Assembly (NCBI GenBank): GCA_910586585.1
Contig: CAJUKA010000133.1
Coordinates: 1-10,120 of the forward strand
Direction: 5' to 3'
Source of the DNA: an uncultured Lachnospiraceae bacterium
GTDB taxonomy: Bacteria; Bacillota; Clostridia; Lachnospirales; Lachnospiraceae
DNA length: 10,120 bases
Shown piece after piece: positions 1 to 6,337 of the stretch (its first letter is position 1; each line of letters begins with the position of its first letter). The position numbers were made by a program, and so were the translations under genes. Below the pieces are notes generated by a model that searched no databases, was not told where the DNA came from, and saw only the letters and a list, made by a program, of their open reading frames with translations.

Positions 1-162
1 AACCTACTGGGGTTCACGGGCTTCTTAAGCAGCGCAAACTTTTTACTCACAAGAATGGAACAAAAGAGGGATAATTTACGAATTGTAAGTATCCTTCTTT
101 TTTATTTTATAGCAAATTTCGTTTTTATTTTAGTAATGAATATTTATAAAAAAGAAATATAA
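1..162 (+). CDS. C-terminal fragment of an unidentified membrane protein (5' end outside window)
   Basis: The first reading frame is open from base 1 to a TAA at 160-162, giving 53 residues in very AT-rich DNA. The fragment starts NLLGFTGFLSSANF and ends VMNIYKKEI. It shows a hydrophobic stretch at about residues 1-17, a charged loop (RMEQKRDNLR, about 18-28), a second hydrophobic stretch at about 29-48 that could span the membrane, and a short lysine-rich tail. This is what the end of a multi-pass membrane protein looks like, with the positive loop probably cytoplasmic. I do not recognise the family. An internal ATG at 55 exists but has no convincing ribosome binding site, so a partial gene running in from the left is preferred over a tiny complete one. 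Chance openness of the frame remains possible. Confidence 0.5.
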   Translation, partial: NLLGFTGFLSSANFLLTRMEQKRDNLRIVSILLFYFIANFVFILVMNIYKKEI

Positions 163-188
163 ATTTTATTGATTATTTATAAAAAAGA
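141..188 (+). repeat. Pair of 15-bp direct repeats in AT-rich gap
   Basis: TATTTATAAAAAAGA occurs exactly at 141-155 and again at 174-188, 33 bp apart start to start. The first copy overlaps the end of the upstream reading frame and the second runs into the putative promoter region of the ABC transporter genes. The sequence is low-complexity, so slippage or chance are possible. The spacing of about three helical turns would suit a pair of sites for a DNA-binding protein, but that is only inference. Confidence 0.5.
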
Positions 189-216
189 GGGATTGTTTAC
201 ATCTGTTTTATATAAT
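183..216 (+). promoter_or_regulatory. Candidate promoter region for the ABC transporter operon
   Basis: A perfect TATAAT lies at 211-216, about 120 bp upstream of the ATPase start. At the normal -35 distance (about 188-194) there is no TTGACA-like hexamer; that place is occupied by the box AAAAGAGGGAT-TG-TTTAC (183-200). A near copy of the same 18-bp box (2 mismatches) is at 62-79. A good -10 with a poor -35 overlapped by a repeated box is the pattern of an activator-dependent promoter, for example one driven by a two-component response regulator. No regulator gene is in view, so this is a suggestion. Confidence 0.35.
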
Positions 217-259
217 AGAAATTAAACTAAAATTAAGAATTTTTTAAAGACAAAATAAT

Positions 260-272
260 ATATCAGTGATAT
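260..272. promoter_or_regulatory. Small 13-bp palindrome upstream of the ABC ATPase gene
   Basis: ATATCAGTGATAT is a perfect palindrome around a central G, 44 bp downstream of the TATAAT box and about 65 bp before the ATPase start. It would sit in the 5' leader if the promoter at 211-216 is real, and could be an operator for a small dimeric repressor. Short AT-rich palindromes also arise by chance. Confidence 0.25.
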
Positions 273-336
273 CATAAGTAATTAATTACAGGCAATGTTA
301 ATAAAATATCAGAGTAAGGGCGGGATAAGGAAAGCA

Positions 337-1089
337 ATGGATGAGACATTAATAGAAATAAGGGATATGAAGAAAATTTATAATCCTGGAGAAAATGAGG
401 TGCGTGCCCTTGATGGCATCGATCTAACCATTTGCGAAAAAGAATTTGTGGCGATTATAGGGCATTCTGGTTCTGGTAAGTCAACACTTATGAATATGCT
501 GGGGTGTCTCGATGTACCTACCACAGGCACATATATGCTACATGGAATTGATGTGTCAGATATGGATGATAATGAACTGTCGGATGTTAGAAACAGAGAG
601 ATTGGTTTTATCTTCCAGGGGTTTAATTTAATACAAAATTTAACCGCAGTTGAAAATGTCACACTGCCTCTGATCTATCGGGGAGTAGGCAAAAAGGAAA
701 GAGAACAATTGGCATTAAGTGCACTTGAGAAAGTAGGGCTGTCACATCGGTTAGATCATAAACCGGCGCAGATGTCAGGAGGACAGCAGCAAAGAGTGGC
801 AATTGCAAGGGCAATAGCACAGGCGCCGCCGATAATCCTCGCTGACGAGCCTACGGGTAATTTGGATTCGAATTCAACAAGTGAAATTATGCAGATTCTA
901 AGGGAACTTCATAGTGAGGGCAGAACCGTCATTTTGATTACACATGACAATGAAATCGCAGAGCAGGCAGACAGGGTGATCAAAATACGTGATGGAAAAA
1001 TCGTATCTGATACCAAACACGATACGATTTTTGACCATGATAAAAAAGTAATACAGGAAAATGTAATGGAGGATACAGACAATGAGTAA
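337..1089 (+). CDS. MacB/LolD/YknY-type ABC transporter ATP-binding protein
   Basis: This is the cytoplasmic ATPase of a three-part ABC exporter; it powers the permease encoded at 2664-3911. Counting from the ATG at 337 (250 aa), the Walker A motif GHSGSGKST is at about 42-50, the Q-loop FIFQGFN around Gln94, the signature MSGGQQQRVAIARA around 146-159, Walker B IILADEP at about 166-172 followed by the D-loop TGNLDS, and the switch histidine in ITHD around 203. The order and spacing fit the MacB/LolD subfamily, with the typical opening IEIRDMKKIYNPGENEVRAL. The C-terminus carries an extra charged tail after the usual domain. An in-frame ATG at 295 would add 14 residues but has only a cramped AGG before it; AAGGA at 327-331, 5 nt before 337, supports the shorter form. 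The stop overlaps the next gene by 8 bp. Substrate cannot be told from the ATPase. Confidence 0.93.
   Translation: MDETLIEIRDMKKIYNPGENEVRALDGIDLTICEKEFVAIIGHSGSGKSTLMNMLGCLDVPTTGTYMLHGIDVSDMDDNELSDVRNREIGFIFQGFNLIQNLTAVENVTLPLIYRGVGKKEREQLALSALEKVGLSHRLDHKPAQMSGGQQQRVAIARAIAQAPPIILADEPTGNLDSNSTSEIMQILRELHSEGRTVILITHDNEIAEQADRVIKIRDGKIVSDTKHDTIFDHDKKVIQENVMEDTDNE
996..1032 (+). other. 12-bp perfect inverted repeat ending in T5 inside the ATPase gene
   Basis: AAAAATCGTATC (996-1007) and GATACGATTTTT (1021-1032) are perfect reverse complements separated by 13 nt. The RNA would fold into an A/U-flanked hairpin whose 3' arm ends in five U residues, resembling a weak or bidirectional intrinsic terminator. 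It lies 55 bp before the ATPase stop codon, coding for the tail GKIVSDTKHDTIFDH. It could reduce read-through into the downstream genes or be a processing site. With only 4 G/C pairs in the stem it may have little effect. Confidence 0.5.
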
Positions 1090-2671
1090 AGGAGAAAAAA
1101 CAACACAACCTATGGAAGGGAGCAAAAAAGTAAGAAAACGCAAAAAGAAATGGATCAAAATCGCGATTCCTGTCATTGTGATTCTTGGAGTGTTTATGGC
1201 AGTCAGAAATTCAGCAAAAAATGCAAGCAGCGCAATGCCCGTGTATACACATGCCCTGTCAACAGGAGATATCAATACAGAGCTTAGTGTTAGCGGAAAA
1301 GTCTTAGCAGAAGAAGCTGTTACCTTTTTTGCGCCGGCGGACGCGAAGATTGAAGGAATCGAAGTGAGTAAGGGCGATATTGTCAAAACAGGCGATGTAC
1401 TATTATGTTTTGACCAGGATGCTGTGGCATATGCAAGACAGAAAAATGAGTTGGAGGGCAAAATTAGCTCCGCGGATTACAATTCCAATGTGCAGTACAA
1501 TAATGAACAAAAGACGAAACTTGCACAGGCGGAAGCTGAGATTGCAGAATGTGAACTTGCAATAGATAATTATGAAAAATATATAGAGGATCTGACAAAC
1601 GGAATTACTGATATGACCGCATTGAAGAAATCAGATCTGTATGCAAAAATTTATAGTATTGAAAAAGAAATGAATACATATGACCTTGCACTGCAGTTTC
1701 CAGACGAAAATACAGATATAGAAATGCTGTCTCGGAAAAAGGTTGATAAACAAAATGAGTTAAATAAGCTCAACAATGAATTGAACCTTCTATCTGATTA
1801 CAAGACAGATTATGGCTGGGAGGATTTGCTTACACAGGCAAAAAAAGATCTTGCAGATTATCAGGAGCGTCTTTCTGAGGCAAAAAGCATTAAGGCAGGC
1901 GCCGAATCCGCTGTTGTAAATGGCAATAAAATTGCAGGATATCAGCTTAACAAAGCAAAATCAGAATTGGAAAATGCCGATGCAGAAAAGAAATACGAAG
2001 CTGTTTTAAATGGTGTTGTGGCAGGATTTAACGGTGTTGTTTCAGAACTGAGCGTTGTAGAAGGAGCCTCTGTGCAGGAAGGAACACAACTGATGGTTCT
2101 GGAAAGCTTTGACAATGTATGCGTTGAGTTTCAGGCGTCAAAATACGCATTAGAAACCCTTGCGCTAGGACAGCCAGCAGAAATTGTCATTTCAGGAAAA
2201 AACTATACAGGAACGGTTTCAAAGATTAATCATGTGGCAGAGGCAAATTCATCAGGAACCCCGATGGTTGCTGCCAGAGTACATATTGATAATCCAGATG
2301 AAAATATTTTCCTTGGAATTGACGCCAAATTAAATATTTTGACAGCAAGTGAAAAAAATGTCCTGCAGGCACCAGTTGAGGCAGTGAATGTTGACAGCCA
2401 AGGTGAATTTTGCTATGTGATTGAAAATGGAATTCTAGCCAAAAAATATGTAAAAACTGGAATTTCTTCAGAATCATACATACAGATTATTGATGGACTA
2501 TCAGAGAACCAGGAAATTGTGACAACATCTGTTTACGGAATGGCGCTTGATGATGGTATGGCCGTCACAGCGATGCCTAGTATCGTGGAGGCAGGTGCTC
2601 AAGGAACAGGTACAAATGAGGACACAGTACAGTCACAGGAACAAACGGAGGATGAAACAGACAATGGCTAG
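1082..2671 (+). CDS. MacA/HlyD/YknX-type membrane-fusion (periplasmic adaptor-like) subunit
   Basis: This is the extracytoplasmic adaptor subunit of the ABC exporter, anchored in the membrane by its N-terminus. In the 529 residues one sees a very basic cytoplasmic start (KKVRKRKKKWIK, about 15-26) and a membrane segment at about 26-41. The first half of the biotinyl/lipoyl-like barrel is at about 74-111 (FAPADAKIEGIEVSKGDIVKTGD). A long alpha-helical coiled-coil region spans about 113-305, the second lipoyl half about 306-342 (GVVAGFNGVVSELSVVEGASV), a beta-barrel about 345-420 and a membrane-proximal domain about 425-497. The tail (498-529) is acidic, glutamine- and threonine-rich and looks disordered. 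GGAGG at 1068-1072 precedes the ATG by 9 nt. The gene overlaps both neighbours by 8 bp, so the three are co-translated. In a monoderm cell it cannot meet a TolC, so it probably works like YknX, assisting the permease. The coiled coil is long for a Gram-positive homologue. Confidence 0.88.
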   Translation: MSKGEKTTQPMEGSKKVRKRKKKWIKIAIPVIVILGVFMAVRNSAKNASSAMPVYTHALSTGDINTELSVSGKVLAEEAVTFFAPADAKIEGIEVSKGDIVKTGDVLLCFDQDAVAYARQKNELEGKISSADYNSNVQYNNEQKTKLAQAEAEIAECELAIDNYEKYIEDLTNGITDMTALKKSDLYAKIYSIEKEMNTYDLALQFPDENTDIEMLSRKKVDKQNELNKLNNELNLLSDYKTDYGWEDLLTQAKKDLADYQERLSEAKSIKAGAESAVVNGNKIAGYQLNKAKSELENADAEKKYEAVLNGVVAGFNGVVSELSVVEGASVQEGTQLMVLESFDNVCVEFQASKYALETLALGQPAEIVISGKNYTGTVSKINHVAEANSSGTPMVAARVHIDNPDENIFLGIDAKLNILTASEKNVLQAPVEAVNVDSQGEFCYVIENGILAKKYVKTGISSESYIQIIDGLSENQEIVTTSVYGMALDDGMAVTAMPSIVEAGAQGTGTNEDTVQSQEQTEDETDNG

Positions 2672-3911
2672 AATCATAGAATATGTAAAAATAGCCCTGA
2701 TGAATATTCGCAGCAATAAGGGTCGTTCCTTTTTGACCATGCTGGGTATCATTATTGGTATTTCATCAGTTATTTTGATTGTTTCTGCCGGAAATGGTTT
2801 TAAGGTCGGCATCAGCGGTCAGCTTGATGAATTGGTTGGCGGATATGTACAGTTTTATGCAGATGTACCAGAAGGGGAAGGCGATGCGATATGGTTTACC
2901 AATGATGACCTAGACGCGATTTTAGAGAAAGTTCCGCATGTGAAAGGTGCAACAGATGTATGGTCATTTGGAGTTCAGGCAACAGCCCAGAGTACAAAAG
3001 GAACATTTAGTGTTTCGACAATGTTTGGTAATGAGTCTTTATTGTACTATGATAATGCCCCAATCATCAGAGGACGTTATTTTAACAAAAATGAAGCCCA
3101 AAGCGCCGCAAAAGTGTGTGTTATTTCGGAAAGAGGCGCCAAAAAGCTGTATGGCTCCACAGATGTGATTGGAATTGATGTCAGCATGAGTATGTGGGGA
3201 ATTACGGAAGATTATACCATTGTAGGTGTAAGAAAAGACAATGATTCCCTTGCAAAACAAATGACAACAGGATCGAGTGCAGATGTATCAATGGAAATTC
3301 CACTCTCAACACTCGAAGCGCTATATGGATATTACACGGATGAATTTACGTCTTTTATCGTTTTTGCAGATTCTTCAGAATATGTTACAGATATTTCCAA
3401 ACAGGTAAAAAGTCTGCTTGAGGCCAGATATAATGTCAGGGGAAAAGATTTCATACAGGCATATGATATGGCGAGTCAGGTTGGCATGATTAGCGATATT
3501 CTAAACTATGTGACAATTTTTATTATGCTTGTGGCAGGAATTGCGCTGATTGTTGGCGGGATTGGCGTTATGAATATTATGCTGGTTTCTGTGACAGAAC
3601 GCACCAAAGAAATCGGTATCCGAAAAGCGCTTGGTGCCAAAACAGGTTCCATTTTATTTCAATTTTTGATGGAAGCCATAATCATTACATTGATTGGCGG
3701 ATTTGTCGGAATTATTTTAGGGGTTCTTGGCGCCAAAGGCATCTGCAGCATTGCATCTAGCATGGGTATGGGCGGCATGGAAGCTGTTATCGATCCCAAA
3801 GTGGTGCTTGCCGCAACAGGATTTTCTTCGCTGATTGGTATTTTCTTTGGAATTTATCCCGCTAGAAAGGCTGCAAAACTGAGTCCAATTGAAGCATTAC
3901 GGCACGAGTAA
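2664..3911 (+). CDS. MacB/FtsX-family ABC transporter permease
   Basis: This is the membrane subunit of the exporter, with the four-helix MacB layout. Of 415 residues, helix 1 is at about 23-43 (after KGRSFLTMLGIIIGI), followed by a large extracellular MacB_PCD-type domain (about 45-280). The FtsX domain has helices at about 284-308, 330-358 and 380-400. Hallmarks are GGIGVMNIMLVSVTERTKEIG followed by IRKALGAK (about 298-326) and the C-terminal YPARKAAKLSPIEALRHE, the conserved MacB ending. The reading frame is open from further upstream, but the ATG at 2664 gives the canonical MARIIEYVKIALMNIRSNK start. The SD GGAGG (2647-2651) lies 12 nt before it, rather far, so translation is probably coupled to the preceding gene, whose stop is overlapped by 8 bp. 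The family mediates mechanotransmission-type export of peptides, macrolides or lipoproteins; the actual cargo is unknown. Confidence 0.93.
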   Translation: MARIIEYVKIALMNIRSNKGRSFLTMLGIIIGISSVILIVSAGNGFKVGISGQLDELVGGYVQFYADVPEGEGDAIWFTNDDLDAILEKVPHVKGATDVWSFGVQATAQSTKGTFSVSTMFGNESLLYYDNAPIIRGRYFNKNEAQSAAKVCVISERGAKKLYGSTDVIGIDVSMSMWGITEDYTIVGVRKDNDSLAKQMTTGSSADVSMEIPLSTLEALYGYYTDEFTSFIVFADSSEYVTDISKQVKSLLEARYNVRGKDFIQAYDMASQVGMISDILNYVTIFIMLVAGIALIVGGIGVMNIMLVSVTERTKEIGIRKALGAKTGSILFQFLMEAIIITLIGGFVGIILGVLGAKGICSIASSMGMGGMEAVIDPKVVLAATGFSSLIGIFFGIYPARKAAKLSPIEALRHE

Positions 3912-3933
3912 ATTTTTGAAATGAATACAAGAC

Positions 3934-3961
3934 TTGCACTTTGCCCATATTTTGGTATACT
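3934..3961 (+). promoter_or_regulatory. Sigma-A-type promoter upstream of the ycxB-like/tsa gene run
   Basis: TTGCAC (3934-3939), a 16-bp spacer and TATACT (3956-3961) with an extended -10 TGG directly before it form a good housekeeping promoter. Transcription would begin near 3968, some 12 nt before the perfect hairpin at 3980-4015 and about 117 nt before the ycxB-like start codon. It separates the transporter unit from the tsaE-tsaB-rimI-tsaD run. Confidence 0.65.
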
Positions 3962-3979
3962 GTAAAAGGAAGTGCATAT

Positions 3980-4015
3980 TTTTAGAAGCATCTGTATCCG
4001 CAGATGCTTCTAAAA
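3980..4015. other. 15-bp perfect stem-loop in the 5' leader of the tsa gene run
   Basis: TTTTAGAAGCATCTG (3980-3994) and CAGATGCTTCTAAAA (4001-4015) are perfect reverse complements around a 6-nt loop, TATCCG. It sits between the transporter permease and the ycxB-like gene. No T-run follows on either strand (AAAACGTAG on +, A-rich on -), so it is not a textbook intrinsic terminator, although it may still stop or stabilise transcripts. Given the promoter at 3934-3961 it would lie almost at the 5' end of the mRNA, a place where strong hairpins can protect RNA from degradation or act in attenuation. Confidence 0.75.
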
Positions 4016-4084
4016 CGTAGAACGTATGCGGACAGCATTCCGTTGATTTTGATAAGCAGGGTGCAAAAGAAAGGCAGGGCAGAT

Positions 4085-4564
4085 ATGGAACTTGAATTTG
4101 ATGTAAAAGTAACACCAGGGGCGCTGTATGACTATCTACTTTACCATACTTATACAGGGCTTTCAGGGGTGATTGGTACACTTGTGGGTGTGTTTCTGAT
4201 TATGGCGTTTATGTCGACAAGGTATTTCATTTATCTTATCGCTGGAGTTGTAATGATTGCATATCTTCCCTGCTCTCTTTTTCTGAAAGCAAACCAGCAG
4301 GCGGTGAATAATACAGCTTTTCGACAGCCGCTTCACTATAAAATGACAGACGAAGGAATCAGCGTATCACAGGGAGAAAATGAGGAAAAACAAAGTTGGG
4401 ACAATTGTGTGAAAGCAGTGTCAACCCCAAGAAGCGTAATTCTCTATACATCGAGAGCAACTGCTTCTATTTTTCCAAAAAAAGACTTAGGGGATAAACA
4501 GGAAGCACTGATACAAATGATTTCAACACACATGGACCCCAAAAAAGTGAAGATTCGTTTTTGA
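4085..4564 (+). CDS. YcxB-like two-helix membrane protein
   Basis: The predicted protein of 159 residues has a short polar start (MELEFDVKVTPGALYDYLLY), two hydrophobic helices at about 25-43 and 47-67, and a cytoplasmic-looking C-terminal domain. The run YKMTDEGISVSQ, then SWDNCVKAVSTPRSVILYTS and IFPKKDLG (about 85-136) has the layout of the YcxB-like domain: membrane anchor followed by a small PH-like beta domain. No enzymatic function is established for the family. The frame is open back to 4004, but that start lies inside the hairpin arm and lacks a ribosome binding site; GAAAGG at 4069-4074, 10 nt before 4085, supports the shorter protein. It is the first gene after the promoter at 3934-3961; its stop is 69 nt before tsaE. 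Whether it has any connection with tRNA modification is unknown. Confidence 0.7.
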   Translation: MELEFDVKVTPGALYDYLLYHTYTGLSGVIGTLVGVFLIMAFMSTRYFIYLIAGVVMIAYLPCSLFLKANQQAVNNTAFRQPLHYKMTDEGISVSQGENEEKQSWDNCVKAVSTPRSVILYTSRATASIFPKKDLGDKQEALIQMISTHMDPKKVKIRF

Positions 4565-4633
4565 CAATATGTTTCAACAAAAATGGAAGAAATGTATATG
4601 GAGTGCAGGACTGCTCTGACATGGAGGATTAGC

Positions 4634-5056
4634 ATGGAAGTGATAGAGACAAACACGCCTGAAGAAACATATGAGGCAGGAAAAAGACTTGGACTAGCTG
4701 CCGCAGCAGGCGAGATTTATACATTGAGCGGTGAACTTGGAGTTGGCAAAACCGTTTTTACACAAGGAATTGCAGCAGGGCTTGGCATCGAGGAGCATGT
4801 CAATAGCCCTACGTTTACCATTATACAGATTTATGAGGAAGGAAGACTGCCATTTTATCATTTTGATGTATATCGAATTGGCGAGATTGAGGAAATGGAT
4901 GAGATTGGTTATGAGGATTATTTTTATGGAAATGGTTTGTGTGTGATAGAATGGGCAGAGCTAATAAAAGAATTGATACCAGCAGATGCCAAAAATATAA
5001 CGATAGAAAAGAATCTTGAAAAGGGATTTGACTACCGCAGAATTAAGATAGGATAA
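4634..5056 (+). CDS. tsaE: tRNA threonylcarbamoyladenosine biosynthesis ATPase TsaE
   Basis: TsaE is the small P-loop ATPase of the t6A machinery. It binds the TsaB-TsaD complex and its ATP hydrolysis is needed for multiple turnovers when threonylcarbamoyl is placed on A37 of ANN-decoding tRNAs. The 140-residue protein is of normal family size. Visible are the Walker A motif GELGVGKT (33-40), the SPTF motif (58-61), the switch motif HFDVYR (76-81) and the Walker B-like VIEWAE (104-109). The ATG at 4634 is preceded by GGAGG at 4623-4627 with 6-nt spacing; the frame extends upstream to 4583 but those codons do not match the family. tsaB follows 26 nt after the stop. Confidence 0.95.
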   Translation: MEVIETNTPEETYEAGKRLGLAAAAGEIYTLSGELGVGKTVFTQGIAAGLGIEEHVNSPTFTIIQIYEEGRLPFYHFDVYRIGEIEEMDEIGYEDYFYGNGLCVIEWAELIKELIPADAKNITIEKNLEKGFDYRRIKIG

Positions 5057-5082
5057 AGAAATGTGAAGGAATGAGGGAAATT

Positions 5083-5826
5083 ATGAGAATTCTTGCATTG
5101 GACAGTTCCGGACTTGTAGCTTCAGCCGCCATTGTCGAGGAGGATGTTGCAATTGCGGAGTACACAATAGACTATAAAAAGACACATTCACAGACGCTGC
5201 TTCCTATGATTGATGAATTAAAGCGTATGACAGAGATGGATCTAAAAACAATAGATGCGATTGCAGTGGCAGCAGGACCAGGATCTTTTACAGGATTGCG
5301 TATTGGCTCTGCGACAGCAAAGGGGCTGGGATTTGCGCTTAATCTGCCAATTATACCAGTGCCGACAGTAGATGCACTCGCATATAATTTTTATGGCAGC
5401 AGCAGTGTGATATGCCCTATTATGGATGCACGCAGAAATCAGGTGTATACAGGGTTATATGCGTTTTGCAAAGGTGCTTGGAATGAACCTTATGAAATGC
5501 AGTGTCTGATGCAGCAGTGTGTTATAGACATTGCAGAATTGGCGGACACTATCAATCAACTTGGCAGAGAAGTTATTATTTTGGGTGATGGCGTTGCAGT
5601 ATATAAGGATAAAATAGCAGAGCTGTTCAATGTGCCCTACAGTTTTGCGCCAGCGTGCAGCAGCAGACAGAGAGCAGCCTGTGTAGCGGCACTTGGACAG
5701 ATATTATACCAACGTGGCATTTATGAAACAGCGGCAGCACACACGCCCAATTATCTTAGATTGTCACAGGCAGAAAACGCAAGGAATATATCGAAAGCTG
5801 ACAAAGATACAAGCAAAGAAGCGTAA
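5083..5826 (+). CDS. tsaB: tRNA threonylcarbamoyladenosine biosynthesis protein TsaB
   Basis: TsaB is the inactive ASKHA-fold paralogue of TsaD; it dimerises with TsaD and serves as platform for TsaE in t6A37 synthesis. The 247-residue product begins MRILALDSSG, a degenerate nucleotide-binding loop. It carries HSQTLLPMIDELK (35-47), where TsaD has its metal-binding histidines in a different place, then AVAAGPGSFTGLRIG (61-75) and MDARRNQVYTGLY (114-126), all TsaB hallmarks. PNYLR near residue 222 is the usual end motif, followed by a lysine-rich tail. The ATG at 5083 has GAGGG at 5073-5077; an in-frame ATG at 5071 would add MREI but its purine-rich SD abuts the start. Its place between tsaE and rimI is the common bacterial order. 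Confidence 0.95.
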   Translation: MRILALDSSGLVASAAIVEEDVAIAEYTIDYKKTHSQTLLPMIDELKRMTEMDLKTIDAIAVAAGPGSFTGLRIGSATAKGLGFALNLPIIPVPTVDALAYNFYGSSSVICPIMDARRNQVYTGLYAFCKGAWNEPYEMQCLMQQCVIDIAELADTINQLGREVIILGDGVAVYKDKIAELFNVPYSFAPACSSRQRAACVAALGQILYQRGIYETAAAHTPNYLRLSQAENARNISKADKDTSKEA

Positions 5827-5857
5827 AAATTTGTGTATATGGATGCGGAGGGGATTT

Positions 5858-6337
5858 GTGACAGTGCACTATCATATCAGAGAGATGCAAAGGGCAGACT
5901 TAGAGGAAGTGACCATGTTGGAAGCTTCCTGTTTTTCCAGACCATGGAAGTACAGGGATTTTGAAGAGACACTTTCAAACCCCGACAGGTTTTATTTGGT
6001 AGCAGAAACAGACAAAAGCATGTCGAATTTGCCTGTAATGATACTTGGTGGCTGTATGCTGACGCATATTGCCGGCGAGGGAGATATTACCAATGTAGCA
6101 GTTTGTGAAAAATACAGAAATCAGCACATTGCAACCACATTGTTGACATATCTAATTCAGTTGGGAGAACAAAAATATGGCATTAGGACGTATACGCTTG
6201 AAGTGCGAAGTGCCAATACAGCGGCGAGAAGGCTTTATGAGAAGTTAGGGTTTGTCTCTTTGGGAATCAGACCAAATTTTTATGATTATCCCCAAGATGA
6301 TGCTGTGATTATGTGTTATGAAAGGACAGGTGATTGA
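5858..6337 (+). CDS. rimI: RimI-type GNAT N-acetyltransferase (ribosomal protein S18 alanine acetyltransferase family)
   Basis: RimI transfers acetyl from acetyl-CoA to the N-terminal alanine of ribosomal protein S18 in well-studied bacteria, and the gene commonly sits with tsaB/tsaD. The 159-residue protein shows the GNAT fold order: IREMQRADLEEVTMLEASCF at the start, GEGDITNVAVCEKYRNQHIA across beta4 and the CoA pyrophosphate loop (74-92), LEVRSANTAARRLYEKLGF (114-132) with the catalytic-type Glu115 and general-acid Tyr127. The CoA loop reads RNQHIA where R/Q-x-x-G-x-G/A is usual, so the first glycine is His90. The start is GTG at 5858, 4 nt after GGAGGGG at 5847-5853; the open frame reaches 5693 but the upstream codons overlap tsaB and do not fit the family. 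The 3' end overlaps the next gene by 20 bp. Substrate is inferred from family and context. Confidence 0.88.
   Translation: MTVHYHIREMQRADLEEVTMLEASCFSRPWKYRDFEETLSNPDRFYLVAETDKSMSNLPVMILGGCMLTHIAGEGDITNVAVCEKYRNQHIATTLLTYLIQLGEQKYGIRTYTLEVRSANTAARRLYEKLGFVSLGIRPNFYDYPQDDAVIMCYERTGD

Noticed and set aside
898..1461. 187-codon open frame on the - strand across the ATPase/HlyD-like junction
   Set aside because: It lies fully opposite two well-supported genes, has a low-complexity hydrophobic product, no convincing start signal and no family resemblance.
3980..4015. Hairpin as intrinsic terminator of the permease gene
   Set aside because: No T-run follows the stem on either strand, and a good promoter lies just before it; kept as a leader stem-loop instead.
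4561..4600. TTGACA at 4561-4566 as an internal promoter before tsaE
   Set aside because: It overlaps the stop of the ycxB-like gene and has no -10 at 16-18 bp; the only TATATG is 28 bp away.
4597..4616. GCAG-GA-CTGC inverted repeat between the ycxB-like gene and tsaE
   Set aside because: A two-base loop cannot close and the arms are only 4 bp; too small to support.
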